NCBI RefSeq assembly: GCF_003344625.1
Contig: NZ_QPKJ02000010.1
Coordinates: 62,001 to 126,000 of the forward strand
Direction: 5' to 3'
Length of the DNA: 64,000 bases
Source of the DNA: Solirubrobacter deserti
GTDB taxonomy: Bacteria > Actinomycetota > Thermoleophilia > Solirubrobacterales > Solirubrobacteraceae
In this document: positions 43,968 to 52,656 of the stretch, one piece after another
How positions within the stretch are numbered: position 1 is the stretch's first letter
Layout: the number at the start of each line of letters is the position of its first letter
The notes under the pieces: generated by a model
What the model was told of the DNA's origin: nothing
Database searches by the model: none
Seen by the model: the letters and a program-made list of their open reading frames with translations, nothing else
Program-made: the position numbers and the translations under genes

Positions 43968-44504
43968 TCAGTGCTGGGCGCGGCGCGCGCGGTAGGCGGC
44001 GACCGCGTTGCGGTTCGCGCAGATCGTGCTGCAGTAGCGGCGCGAGCGGTTGCGCGAGAGGTCGAGGACCAGGCACTCGCACTCGCCGTCGATGCACACC
44101 GAGAGCCGTGAGAGCTCGTCGGCGCGGATGACGTCGATCATCGCCATCGCGGCCTCGACGGCGATGCGGCGGTCCAGCGGCGCGTCGGAGGAGATCGCGT
44201 GGATGTGCCAGTCCAGGCCGTCGTGGCGGCGCAGCTGCGGGACGGCCTGGGCGTCGGCGAGCAGCGTGTTGACCAGCTCGGCGGCGTCGTCGCGCTCAGC
44301 CGTGAGCAGCTCCCGCAGGACGGGGCGCAGCGCGCGCATCGCCGCCAGCTCGGCCGCGTCGCCGTCGTGGCGGCCGGTGAACTCGTGTCGCTTGTAGAAG
44401 GCGTCGAGCTGGGCGAGGTCCGTGAGCGTGTCCGGCGGCTCGGCGCTGTTGACGAGCGCGACGGCGGCCCGCAACGACAGCTCGGTGTCATTGACAAACA
44501 GCAC
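43968..44504 (-). CDS. CGNR zinc-finger (ABATE-type) regulator
   Basis: A 178-residue protein. The N-terminal ABATE-like part is a stress-response/ligand domain of unknown ligand. The C-terminal zinc-finger-like motif contains CIDGECECLVLDLSRNRSRR with CSTICANRNAVAAYRARR, i.e. CANR where CGNR is usual. Such proteins are thought to be transcription regulators. It is divergent from an EamA exporter with 38 bp between starts and probably controls it. GTG at 44504 lies 6 nt after a TAAGAT -10 element on the minus strand (44516-44511), so the mRNA may be leaderless. Confidence 0.8.
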   Translation of the reverse strand: MLFVNDTELSLRAAVALVNSAEPPDTLTDLAQLDAFYKRHEFTGRHDGDAAELAAMRALRPVLRELLTAERDDAAELVNTLLADAQAVPQLRRHDGLDWHIHAISSDAPLDRRIAVEAAMAMIDVIRADELSRLSVCIDGECECLVLDLSRNRSRRYCSTICANRNAVAAYRARRAQH

Positions 44505-44505
44505 G

Positions 44506-44534
44506 TTGACATCTTACAGGCATCTGAGTAGTGT
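44506..44534 (+). promoter_or_regulatory. Leaderless promoter of the EamA exporter gene
   Basis: TTGACA (44506-44511) and TAGTGT (44529-44534) are separated by 17 bp. The transcript would start at about 44542, at the ATG at 44543. GTGTCATT occurs at 44485-44492 and again at 44531-44538, and TGACA/TGTCA arms flank the promoter, a possible operator for the divergent CGNR regulator. Confidence 0.6.
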
Positions 44535-44542
44535 CATTTGCC

Positions 44543-45511
44543 ATGGAGTCGGTGACGAATGACAGGCGCGCGGATCTCGGCGTCGGACTGCTGTTCGCGA
44601 TCGCCTCGGCCGCGGCCTTCGGCCTGTCCGGCCCGCTGGCGCGCGGGTTGCTCGACGCCGGCTGGTCGGCGGGCGCGGTCGTGCTCGCCCGGCTGTTGAT
44701 CGGTGCGCTGGTCGTGACGCCGTTCGCGCTGCGCGCGCTGCGCGGCCGCATGGACGCCCTGCGCCGCAACGCCGGGCTGATCCTGATCTTCGGCGCGGTG
44801 CCGGTCGCGGGCACGCAGTTCGCGTACTTCTCGGCCGTCCAGCGGATGGACGTCGGACCCGCGTTGCTGATCGAGTACACCGCCCCGGCGGCCGTCGTGC
44901 TCTGGCTGTGGCTGCGCCACGGCGAGCGTCCCGGCCCACTCACCGTCGCGGGCGCGGGGATCGCGGCGCTCGGCCTCGTGCTCGTCCTCGACCTGCTCTC
45001 GGGCGCCGACCTCGCGCCCGCCGGCGTGGCCTGGGCGCTGCTGGCGATGGCGGGCGTCGTCTCCTACTTCGTGCTCGCCGCCAAGCCGCGCGAGGACCTC
45101 CCGCCGGTCGCGCTGGCCGGCGCCGGCCTGCTCACCGGCGCGGTCATGCTGGCCGCGCTCGGCGCGATCGGGCTGCTGCCGATGGACGCGACCACCGCCG
45201 CGCCCGAGTACGCGGGCGCCACCGTCCCTTACTGGCTGTCGCTGGCCGGCCTCGGCGTCGTCACGGCCGGCTTCTCCTACTGCACCGGGATCGTGGCGAG
45301 CGTGCGCCTCGGCTCGCGCCTGGCCTCGTTCGTCGCGCTGCTGGAGGTCGTCGCGGGCGTCGTCTTCGCCTGGCTGCTGCTCGACCAGATCCCGGGCGCG
45401 CTCCAGCTCGCCGGCGGCGCGCTGATCCTCGCGGGCGTGATCGTCGTCAAGCTCGGCGAGCGCCCGCCCGCGCCCAGGCCCCACACGCGGCTGGCCGCCG
45501 CCGAGGCGTGA
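44543..45511 (+). CDS. EamA/DMT-family transporter
   Basis: A 322-residue membrane protein with about ten helices arranged as two EamA repeats. Typical stretches are FGLSGPLARGLLDAGWSAGAVVLARL, YFSAVQRMDVGPALLIEYTAPA, and in the second half ASFVALLEVVAGVVFAWLLLDQ with GALILAGVIVVK. Family members export metabolites, amino acids or drugs; the substrate here is unknown. ATG at 44543 fits the promoter position better than GTG at 44531. It abuts the convergent acyl-CoA dehydrogenase gene without a gap. Confidence 0.88.
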   Translation: MESVTNDRRADLGVGLLFAIASAAAFGLSGPLARGLLDAGWSAGAVVLARLLIGALVVTPFALRALRGRMDALRRNAGLILIFGAVPVAGTQFAYFSAVQRMDVGPALLIEYTAPAAVVLWLWLRHGERPGPLTVAGAGIAALGLVLVLDLLSGADLAPAGVAWALLAMAGVVSYFVLAAKPREDLPPVALAGAGLLTGAVMLAALGAIGLLPMDATTAAPEYAGATVPYWLSLAGLGVVTAGFSYCTGIVASVRLGSRLASFVALLEVVAGVVFAWLLLDQIPGALQLAGGALILAGVIVVKLGERPPAPRPHTRLAAAEA

Positions 45512-46666
45512 TCAGTAGGACCGCGGCAGCCCGAGGACCTTCGTCGCCACGAACGCGCTGATGAGGTTGTCGTTGACCGGAGCGACCCGGTACAGGCGCG
45601 TCTCGCGGAACTTGCGCTCGACGTCGTAGGCGTCGACGAAGCCGTTGCCGCCGTGCGTGTCGAGGCAGACGTTCGCGGCCGCCCAGCTGGCGTCCGAGCT
45701 CAGCCGCTTGGCCATGTTGGCCTCGGCGCCGCACGGCTCGTGCGCGTCGAACCTCCGCGCCGCCTCGTAGCGCATCAGGTCGGCCGCGCGGACCTGCATG
45801 TAGGCGTTCGCGATCGGGAACTGGACGCCCTGGTTGACGCCGATCGGGCGGCCGAAGACCTCGCGCGCGTTCGCGTACCGCACCGCGCGCTCGGTGAACC
45901 AGTAGCCGTCGCCGATCGCCTCGGCGGCGAGCAGGATGCGCTCGGCGTTCCAGCCGTCGAGCACGTAGCGGAAGCCACGGCCCTCCTCGCCGATCAGGCT
46001 CGACGCGGGCACGCGCAGGCCGTAGAAGCGGACCTGGTTGGTGGCGTAGTTGAACATCGTGCGCACCGGCTCGACCTCGAGCGCCTCGGGCTGGTGCTCG
46101 CGCACGGCCCGTAGGTCGATCAGCAGCAGGCTCAGCCCTTCGCCGCGCGCGCCCTCGCCGGTCCGCGCCAGGAGCAGCAACAGGTCGGACTGCTCGATCC
46201 GGCTCGTCCAGTTCTTGGCGCCATCGATGACGTACTCGTCGCCCTCGCGGCGCGCCGACGTCACGATCTGCGTCGTGTCCGAGCCCGCCTGGGCCTCGGT
46301 GATCGAGAACGCCTGCAGGCGCAGCGCCCCGCTCGCGATCGCGGGCAGGTGGGTCTGCTTCTGCGCCTCGCTGCCGTGGCGCAGCACGGCGCCCATCGTG
46401 TACATCTGCGCGTGGCAGGCGGCGGAATGCCCGCCGGAGCGGTTGATCTCCTCCATGATCACGCTCGCCTCGCTGACTCCGAGGCCGAGGCCGCCGTACG
46501 CGGTGGGGATCAGGGCGCCGAGCAGGCCGGACGCGGTCAGTGCGTCCACGAACGCCTGCGGGTACTCGCGCGCCTGGTCGCGCTCGCGCCAGTACGCGTC
46601 CGGAAATTCGGCGCACAGCTCGCGGACCCGGGTCCGCAGCTCGGGATACGGCTGGTCGTGGGTCAT
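45512..46666 (-). CDS. Acyl-CoA dehydrogenase
   Basis: A 384-residue FAD enzyme that desaturates an acyl-CoA thioester at the alpha-beta position. Family signatures include LQAFSITEAQAGSDTTQI (ACADS signature 1 region), TSRIEQSDLLLLLART, MFNYATNQVRFYGLRVPAS and DTHGGNGFVDAYDVERKFRE near the end. ATG at 46666 overlaps the stop of the MaoC-like gene (ATGA), so dehydrogenase and hydratase are one unit. The acyl substrate is not identifiable; the pairing suggests degradation of a branched or dicarboxylic acyl-CoA. Confidence 0.9.
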   Translation of the reverse strand: MTHDQPYPELRTRVRELCAEFPDAYWRERDQAREYPQAFVDALTASGLLGALIPTAYGGLGLGVSEASVIMEEINRSGGHSAACHAQMYTMGAVLRHGSEAQKQTHLPAIASGALRLQAFSITEAQAGSDTTQIVTSARREGDEYVIDGAKNWTSRIEQSDLLLLLARTGEGARGEGLSLLLIDLRAVREHQPEALEVEPVRTMFNYATNQVRFYGLRVPASSLIGEEGRGFRYVLDGWNAERILLAAEAIGDGYWFTERAVRYANAREVFGRPIGVNQGVQFPIANAYMQVRAADLMRYEAARRFDAHEPCGAEANMAKRLSSDASWAAANVCLDTHGGNGFVDAYDVERKFRETRLYRVAPVNDNLISAFVATKVLGLPRSY

Positions 46667-47409
46667 GTGAGCGTGGCGCGGGCGGTCTGGCGCCCGCCGA
46701 GGTCGCGGACGCTGGCGTGGCGGTCGGCGAAGCCGACGACGAGCCCCTGGTGCTCGAAGAGCGGCGCGACGAGGCGGTACTCGCAGACCGTCGCCGCCAT
46801 GCCCCGGGCCCGCGCGAGCTCGGCCATCGCGAGCGCCTGGAGCGGACCGTGCGTGACGAGCCCGGGGTGGCCCTCGATCTCGCGCGCATAGTCGCGGTCG
46901 TAATGGATGCGGTGCCCGTTGTAGGTGAGCGCCGAGAAGCGGAACAGCAGCGGCGGCGTGATCTCGATCGCCCACTCGTCGCCGGCCACGGGCACCGGCT
47001 CCAGCGGCTCGGCGACCACCGGCTCGCTCGGCAGGTCGCGGTAGACGATGTCCTGGCGCTCCTCGACCACGAGCGCACCGCGCTGGAAGACCTGCTGGCG
47101 CACGGTGTTGAACGTCAGCCGCCCACTGCGGCCGTGCTTCTCCACGGTGTCGACGACGTCGGCGCGGCGCTCCGCGGGCTCGTCGAAGCGCAACGGCGCG
47201 AGCGCCTCCACCCGCCCGCCGGCGAACATCCGCCGCCGCCCCGGCTCCACGCCGGCCGCGCGGTGGCCGTCGCGGCCGAGCTCGGCCTGGGCGGGACGGT
47301 CGAGCAGGTAGACCCAGTGCCAGAACAGCGGCAGCTCGTCCTCGGGCACCGGCACGCCGAGCAGGCCGGCGAGCGCCTCGGCCGGCCCGCGCTGGATGAG
47401 CTCACTCAT
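46663..47409 (-). CDS. MaoC/FAS1-like dehydratase, mesaconyl-CoA hydratase-like
   Basis: A 248-residue protein with an N-terminal FAS1-like dehydratase region (LPLFWHWVYLLDRPAQAELG, RRRMFAGGRVEAL) and a C-terminal hot-dog domain containing RFSALTYNGHRIHYDRDYA and GHPGLVTHGPLQALAMAEL, the usual (R)-hydratase active region. Members such as mesaconyl-C4-CoA hydratase add water across an enoyl-CoA double bond. It is co-transcribed with the acyl-CoA dehydrogenase. The exact acyl chain is unknown. ATG at 47409 is used. Confidence 0.8.
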   Translation of the reverse strand: MSELIQRGPAEALAGLLGVPVPEDELPLFWHWVYLLDRPAQAELGRDGHRAAGVEPGRRRMFAGGRVEALAPLRFDEPAERRADVVDTVEKHGRSGRLTFNTVRQQVFQRGALVVEERQDIVYRDLPSEPVVAEPLEPVPVAGDEWAIEITPPLLFRFSALTYNGHRIHYDRDYAREIEGHPGLVTHGPLQALAMAELARARGMAATVCEYRLVAPLFEHQGLVVGFADRHASVRDLGGRQTARATLT

Positions 47410-47482
47410 GGCCACATTGTTCTTGACCGCGGGTTGACCTGCGCGTGACGGACGCTTGACGCGCGCCGCCGACAGCAAACCC

Positions 47483-48463
47483 ATGGCGCAATTCGATTCG
47501 ACGCCCGAGCCGCTGCTGATCCGCAGCAGCGCCGGCATCTACGCGGCCGCCGCGGCGCTCGTCGTGATCGAGCGGACGCTGCCCGGCGGCCCGGCCATCT
47601 CGCTCGCCCCGGCGCTCGCCGCGCTGCTGGTGGCCGGCGCGGTGCTGCTTGCCGGCCCGCGGCTGCCGCGCCCGGCGCTGGTGGCGCTTACTCCGCTCGG
47701 CACTGCGCTGATCGCGTACGGGCTGGCGACGAGCTCCGGCTACACCGACGCCGCGATCCTCTACTCCTGGCCGACGCTGTGGGTCGCGTACTTCTACGGC
47801 ACCCGCGCGACCGTGCTCTCCGTCGCCGGCACCGCGGTCGCGCACGCCGTCGCCCTGGACGCGATGCCCGCCGGGCTCGGCTCGGTCGACCGCTGGATCG
47901 ACGTGGTGGTGTCCGTCGCGATCATCGCGGGCGTCGTGCGCGTGCTCGTGCACCGCCGCGACCAGCTGGTGGAGCAGCTGCGGGCGGAGGCGCGCAAGGA
48001 CCCGCTGACCGGGCTCCTGAACCGGCGCGGGCTCGACGAGCGGCTCGAGATCGAGCTTCAGCGCGCCCGCCGCGAGCGCCGTCCGCTCGCCGCCGTCGCG
48101 CTCGACATCGATCGCTTCAAGGACATCAACGACGAGCACGGGCACGAGACGGGCGACCGCGTGCTGGTACGGGTCGCGGACACGCTGCGTGGGGAGAGCC
48201 GCGCGAGCGACCTGGTCGCGCGGCTCGGCGGCGACGAGTTCCTCGCCGTCCTGCCCGCGGCCGACCCCGCCACCGCCCGCGCGTACGCCGACCGGGTGCG
48301 CGGGGCGCTGCGCGAGGACGCGCGCACGCCGCCGGTCGCGGTCAGCGCCGGGGTGGCGGTCACGGCCGGGCCGTCGTCGGCCGACGCGCTCGCCGAGGCC
48401 GCCGACGCTGCGCTCTACGACGCCAAGCGCGCAGGTCGCGACACGACCCGGGTCGCCGTCTAG
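47483..48463 (+). CDS. Membrane-bound diguanylate cyclase (GGDEF)
   Basis: A 326-residue protein. Residues about 20-150 form five or six membrane helices. A GGDEF domain follows (about 165-326): DPLTGLLNRRGLDERL, DIDRFKDINDEHGHETGD and intact active site RLGGDEF. The inhibitory RxxD site is present as RASD, five residues upstream. It should synthesise cyclic di-GMP with product inhibition. ATG at 47483 is chosen over TTG 47456. It overlaps the convergent TetR gene by 4 bp. Confidence 0.92.
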   Translation: MAQFDSTPEPLLIRSSAGIYAAAAALVVIERTLPGGPAISLAPALAALLVAGAVLLAGPRLPRPALVALTPLGTALIAYGLATSSGYTDAAILYSWPTLWVAYFYGTRATVLSVAGTAVAHAVALDAMPAGLGSVDRWIDVVVSVAIIAGVVRVLVHRRDQLVEQLRAEARKDPLTGLLNRRGLDERLEIELQRARRERRPLAAVALDIDRFKDINDEHGHETGDRVLVRVADTLRGESRASDLVARLGGDEFLAVLPAADPATARAYADRVRGALREDARTPPVAVSAGVAVTAGPSSADALAEAADAALYDAKRAGRDTTRVAV

Positions 48464-49008
48464 GCCCCGAGCTCGCGCAGCAGGGTCGTCATCGCCAGCT
48501 GGATGGCCTCCTCGAGCGGGAGGTGGCCGCCGACCACGTGGATTGCGAGCCCGTCGAGCATGAACAGCATCCGCCGCGCGAAGGCCGCGACATCCTCGGG
48601 TGCGCGGAACGGCTCGACCGTCGCGACGAGGTCCGCGTGCCAGCCCGCGTGCGCGGCCTCGCCGACCTCCGCGAACGCGCTGTGGGCCGTGGAGCGCAGC
48701 CACCCCTCGACCCACAGCTTCCACGCGGGATCGTGGCGGTCGTCGGGCAGGTACTCGGTGACGAACGCCCGCAACCGGTCGACCGGATCGGGGATCGCGC
48801 GCAGGCGCTCGGCACGCCCCTCGGCCAGCGTCTTCTCCACGTGGGCGGCGGCCGCGACCAGCACGTCGTCGCGGGAGGCGAAGTAGTAGAGGACGTGGTT
48901 GGCGCGCATGCCGGCTCGCTCGGCGATCGTCCCGAGCGGGATGTCCGCCACGGACGAGCCGCGGATCGCCTCCAACGTTCCCTCGATGATCTGCCGGCGC
49001 CGATCCAC
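48460..49008 (-). CDS. TetR-family transcriptional regulator
   Basis: A 182-residue regulator. The N-terminal HTH contains ADIPLGTIAERAGMRANHVLYYFASRDDVLV (in parts: IPLGTIAERAGM and VLYYFASRDDVL). The C-terminal ligand domain shows AWKLWVEGWLRSTAHSAFAEV, as in BetI-like TetR proteins. GTG at 49008 is preferred because TAGCCT (49021-49016) sits 7 nt upstream as a leaderless -10 element; TTG at 49026 is the alternative. Its target is unknown; neighbours are a GGDEF gene and the amine-oxidase operon. Confidence 0.85.
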   Translation of the reverse strand: MDRRRQIIEGTLEAIRGSSVADIPLGTIAERAGMRANHVLYYFASRDDVLVAAAAHVEKTLAEGRAERLRAIPDPVDRLRAFVTEYLPDDRHDPAWKLWVEGWLRSTAHSAFAEVGEAAHAGWHADLVATVEPFRAPEDVAAFARRMLFMLDGLAIHVVGGHLPLEEAIQLAMTTLLRELGA

Positions 49009-49029
49009 GGCGCGCAGGCTAGACAACCG

Positions 49030-50301
49030 TCACGCGCTGAACCCGGCGGAGAGCAGCCACAGGCCGAGGCTCGTGAACACGACCATCAGCCCCAGCATCG
49101 CCATCTGCGAGCGGGCGGCGGCGCGGGCGTCGCCGTAGACCTCGAGCGCGCGGTCGTGAGCGAGCACGAGCGCCGCCACGTGCCCCGCGACGAGCGCGAT
49201 GATCTGCACCCACCAGATCAGGTCCGTGCTGAGCGCGGCGTAGTCGATCTGCGCCGCCGCGCCGCCGAACAGGTCGGCGCCGGCGCCGAGCGGGTCGTTG
49301 GCGAGCGGCCACAGCGCCTGCCCGCCGACGACCGCGAGCGAGAAGTAGTGGGCGACGAGGTAGCCCGCGGCGATCGGGATCAGCGTGTGCGTGAACGCGC
49401 GCGCGTGCCGGCGAACCGGGGCGATGCCGGCCAGCCAGATCGCGACGACGATCGCGACGCACAGCGCGAGCAGGACGACGCGGCCGGTCTCCAGCGCGAG
49501 GTCGCTCGGCAGCCCGAGGCTCACGCCGACGTCCTCCAGTGCCTCCGTGAGCGGTCGCAACGCGGCGGCCTCGCGCGCGCCGTCGAACGCCGTCGAGCCG
49601 ATCGCCACCAGCAGCAGCGCGACCGTGCCCGCGACGCGTGCGTCCACCCGCCCGCGTGCGCCGAAGAGCCCGAACAGCACGCCGAACGCGTCGCCGTGAC
49701 GCAGCCACGGCTCGACGCCGAACAGGCTCATCCCGACGAGCATCGCGACGAAGTAGACGAGCATCAGGATCGCGAGCGCGCGCGGTTCGCCGGCGGCCGT
49801 CCAGCACAGCTCGCAGACCGCGAACGCGAACAAGCCGACGGCGGCGGGAAGGCGGCCGAGGCGCTCCGGGTAGGCCAGGGGGTCCGAGGCGAGCCCGAGC
49901 CGCCCGCCCACCCAACCCGCCGCTCGGCCCACGGCGCGCCACGGGCTCACGTACTTGAACACGTCACCCAGCAGCAGCGAGGCGAACGCGAGCCCGACCC
50001 AGAACCCGACGTAGACCGCGGTGGGGGCGAGGTTCTCGTTCGGGAGCGCGGTGCCGGCCAACCCGGCGTACGCGACCACCGCGAACGCGGCGACGCCCGC
50101 GAAGCCGAGCGCGACCTCGAGCGGACGTGGAAGCGAGCCGGTGGCGGGACGCTGCCACGCGCGCAGCCGCGGGCGCGTCCAGCCGAACGCGAGCACGCCG
50201 AACGAGAGCACGAGCACGAACGCCGCGGCGGCGGCCGCCACGGTCATCGGGATCGGGACGTCCGCACCGGCGGCGATGCCGTGGGCCAAGAGTCCGGTCA
50301 T
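49030..50301 (-). CDS. Polytopic membrane protein, 'fenitrothion hydrolase'-like, function unknown
   Basis: A 423-residue protein with about eleven or twelve hydrophobic segments. The start LLAHGIAAGADVPIPMTVAA resembles actinobacterial integral membrane proteins that databases often label fenitrothion hydrolase, a name with little functional support. There is a conserved-looking YVGFWVGLAFASLLLGDVFKYVSPWRA segment (GFWVGLAFASLLLGD, then FKYVSPWRA). ATG at 50301 overlaps the stop of signal peptidase (ATGA). As last gene of the copper amine oxidase operon it could help metal delivery or assembly, but this is speculation. Confidence 0.7.
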   Translation of the reverse strand: MTGLLAHGIAAGADVPIPMTVAAAAAAFVLVLSFGVLAFGWTRPRLRAWQRPATGSLPRPLEVALGFAGVAAFAVVAYAGLAGTALPNENLAPTAVYVGFWVGLAFASLLLGDVFKYVSPWRAVGRAAGWVGGRLGLASDPLAYPERLGRLPAAVGLFAFAVCELCWTAAGEPRALAILMLVYFVAMLVGMSLFGVEPWLRHGDAFGVLFGLFGARGRVDARVAGTVALLLVAIGSTAFDGAREAAALRPLTEALEDVGVSLGLPSDLALETGRVVLLALCVAIVVAIWLAGIAPVRRHARAFTHTLIPIAAGYLVAHYFSLAVVGGQALWPLANDPLGAGADLFGGAAAQIDYAALSTDLIWWVQIIALVAGHVAALVLAHDRALEVYGDARAAARSQMAMLGLMVVFTSLGLWLLSAGFSA

Positions 50302-50840
50302 AGCGTCACCTCCACCCGCCCGACGATCCGGTCGGTGGGTACAAAGCCGTGTGTCGAGGCGTCGGCGAGCCCGCTCGAGTCGAACGAGCGGACGCGGTCG
50401 TCACCCATCATCCAGTAGCTGCCGTCGGGCACGACGACGTCGAACGCGAGCGGGAACGGGCGCCGCGACGCGTACGGCTCGGCGAGCGGCCGGCCGTTGA
50501 GCACCAGCGCGCCGTCGGGCGCGCAGCACACCACGCGGTCGCCGCCCACGCCGATCACGCGCTTGACGATCAGCGTGTCGTGCGTGATCGCTCCCCGGCT
50601 GCGGGCCGAGGCCTCGGCCCAGCCGCCGGGATCCTCGAAGACCGCGACGTCGCCGCGCCGCAACGGCACGATCTCCGGGACGAGCTTGTTGACCAGCACG
50701 CGGTCCCCGACCGCCAGCTCGGGCTGCATCGACGGTGTGACCACCGTGAGCAGGCCGATCGTCCGCAGCGCGACGACGACGATCAGCGCGACGCCGACGG
50801 CGCCGCCGAGCAGGCGGGTGCGGGGACGCGTGCGGGTCAC
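50298..50840 (-). CDS. lepB: Signal peptidase I
   Basis: A 180-residue type I signal peptidase with one N-terminal membrane helix. The nucleophile Ser lies in VTPSMQPEL and the general-base Lys in LIVKRVIGVGGDRV; WMMGDDRVRSFDSS matches the third conserved box (GDNRxxSxDSR type). Located 4 bp after the amine oxidase gene and overlapping the membrane-protein gene, it belongs to their operon. A dedicated peptidase for the secreted oxidase is an attractive but untested idea. GTG at 50840. Confidence 0.93.
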   Translation of the reverse strand: MTRTRPRTRLLGGAVGVALIVVVALRTIGLLTVVTPSMQPELAVGDRVLVNKLVPEIVPLRRGDVAVFEDPGGWAEASARSRGAITHDTLIVKRVIGVGGDRVVCCAPDGALVLNGRPLAEPYASRRPFPLAFDVVVPDGSYWMMGDDRVRSFDSSGLADASTHGFVPTDRIVGRVEVTL

Positions 50841-50844
50841 GGAC

Positions 50845-52656
50845 CTACTTGACCTTCAGCGTCTTGGCCTTGGTCGAGGCGGCCCAGGTCGTGGTCGAGC
50901 CGAGGTAGCTCGCCGTGACCTTGTAGGCGCCCGCCCTCAGCTTCGGCAGTGCGGCGGTCGCCTTGCCCTGCTTGAGGGTCAGGGTCTTCACCGTCTTGCC
51001 GTTGACCTTGAGCGCGACCTTGCCCGCGGCGGCCTTGCCACCCGTCAGCACGGTCACGCTCGCCTTGCCGTTGGCCAGCTTGAGCGCGACCGAGGCCGTC
51101 GCCTTGCGAGCCGCGGTCGGGCCGACCTGCAGCGTGGCGGTCGCCTCACCCGTCTCCGCCGCCGCGCTCGTGCGCGTCGCGGGAGCCGGGGGAGGCGTGG
51201 TGGTCGCCGTGGGCGTGGCCGTCGCCCCCGGCGTGGTCGTCGGCGTCGCCATCGTGGTGGGCGTCGCCGTGGCGGTCGACGTCGCCGTCGCCGTCGCGGT
51301 GGCCGTCGCGGTCGCGGTGGCCGTCGCGGTCGCCGTGGCCGTAGCCGTCGCGCTCGGCGTCGGGGTCGGCGCCGCCGGCATGTTGCGGCCGTTCCACGCG
51401 GAGCGGACGGCCGGCGCCTGCGAGTTGTTGGAGTGCCAGTCGCGCGGGTAGAGGCTGAAGCCCTGCCAGTGGATCGGCATCGGGCTCTGGTCCTCGTCAC
51501 GCGGCACGTGGTGGAAGCCCACGTTCACCCAGGCGACCGGGTTGGTGAGGTTCTCGCCGTCCAGGTAGTCGAGCGTGGTCTTGTCGCCGCAGCCTGCGAC
51601 CGCGGTCATGTTCCGCATCGGGAACTGCTCGCACGCGCGGTACTGGGAGAACGCGAGCTCGTACTTGAGGTGCGGGTACGACGAGTACGGGTCGTTCTTG
51701 CCGTACACGAACTCGTACGAGCGCGGATGGTTGTCCGCGTTCAGGCTCGCCGGCGCGAGCACCCGGAACCAGCGCCGGTTGCTCAGGTTCAGCGCCTTCT
51801 CGGTCGGCAGGTCGGTCTTGGTCGTGTTGTAGATCGCCGACTGCGAGCCGCGCTGGCCCGTGGGCGCCGTGTCCCACTGCTCGGCCTTCATCTGCGCCTG
51901 CCCGTCGAGCCCGAAGTCCACCCGCCAGACCGCCGAGTGGTAGTGGTTCATCAGGAAGTCGGCCTCGCCCGTGCCGACCGGCCAGCCGTTCTGGTAGCCC
52001 TCGCCGAACGGGATCGCTTCACCCGTCGCGCCGAGGTTGGCGTCGATCTGGCCGTCGTCGTGGAACGAGTAGCGCATCTCGTACTCGTAGTTGCCGATCG
52101 CGGCCGTCGCGGAGACGATCAGGTCGGTGCCCTGCTTGGCCAGGATCTGGCTGTTGGAGCGGTACTGCGAGCGGTACGCGGTGCCCGTGTCGTCCTCGCG
52201 GATGCACAGCGCCGGGCGCACCTCCTCGCGGTAGACGCTCGTCGACGTCTCCCAGTTGACGGTCGCGTTGCGCAGCTCGCCGTCCGGGCACTCGCTGACG
52301 TCGAGGCCCTTGAGGTAGTTGCCGCCGAAGCCGTACTGGAGCACGTCGTCGTACTCGATCGCGCCGTTGTCGTACGGCACGTTCATCTGCACGGTGTTGA
52401 TCGCGTCCAGGATCAGCTTGGGCGCGGTGTCCTTCGGGCCCTGGAACGCGACCTTGGAGATCACCAGGCCCTTGAGCGAGTGGTGACCCCAGCACATCTC
52501 CCACTTGGCTCCGTTGCGGAGCTTGTAGGAGATCAGCGACTCGCCGGAGCAGAACGCCGCGGTCGGCGTCGTCGTCTGCGCGCTCGCGCCCGGCGCTCCG
52601 GCCAGCGCAACGCCGGCCGCCACTGACGCGGCGGCCACGAACTTCAACGCCTTCAC
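50845..52656 (-). CDS. Secreted copper amine oxidase, catalytic domain only
   Basis: A 603-residue secreted protein. Signal peptide 1-26 ends at GASAQ. Residues about 30-430 are the copper amine oxidase catalytic domain: VPYDNGAIEYDDVLQYG with the likely base Asp, IGNYEYE with Tyr190 as the topaquinone precursor, copper ligands HYH in NHYHSAVWRVD and His in FHHVPRDED. An Ala-Thr repeat linker follows, then a C-terminal Ig-like domain (ASVALKLANGKASVTVLTGG). The N2/N3 domains usually fused in front are missing and encoded by the preceding gene. GTG at 52656 overlaps that gene's stop. Expected reaction: primary amine to aldehyde, ammonia and hydrogen peroxide. Confidence 0.88.
   Translation of the reverse strand: MKALKFVAAASVAAGVALAGAPGASAQTTTPTAAFCSGESLISYKLRNGAKWEMCWGHHSLKGLVISKVAFQGPKDTAPKLILDAINTVQMNVPYDNGAIEYDDVLQYGFGGNYLKGLDVSECPDGELRNATVNWETSTSVYREEVRPALCIREDDTGTAYRSQYRSNSQILAKQGTDLIVSATAAIGNYEYEMRYSFHDDGQIDANLGATGEAIPFGEGYQNGWPVGTGEADFLMNHYHSAVWRVDFGLDGQAQMKAEQWDTAPTGQRGSQSAIYNTTKTDLPTEKALNLSNRRWFRVLAPASLNADNHPRSYEFVYGKNDPYSSYPHLKYELAFSQYRACEQFPMRNMTAVAGCGDKTTLDYLDGENLTNPVAWVNVGFHHVPRDEDQSPMPIHWQGFSLYPRDWHSNNSQAPAVRSAWNGRNMPAAPTPTPSATATATATATATATATATATATATSTATATPTTMATPTTTPGATATPTATTTPPPAPATRTSAAAETGEATATLQVGPTAARKATASVALKLANGKASVTVLTGGKAAAGKVALKVNGKTVKTLTLKQGKATAALPKLRAGAYKVTASYLGSTTTWAASTKAKTLKVK
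51262..51356 (-). repeat. Low-complexity repeat encoding an Ala-Thr linker
   Basis: Short six- and twelve-base units made of gcg/gtc-type triplets repeat for about 95 bp and encode alternating Ala and Thr between the oxidase domain and its Ig-like tail. Such a linker is probably extended and possibly glycosylated. Confidence 0.8.

Noticed and set aside
51146..51500. Short open frames opposite the amine-oxidase linker
   Set aside because: They arise from the simple-sequence repeat encoding the Ala-Thr linker.
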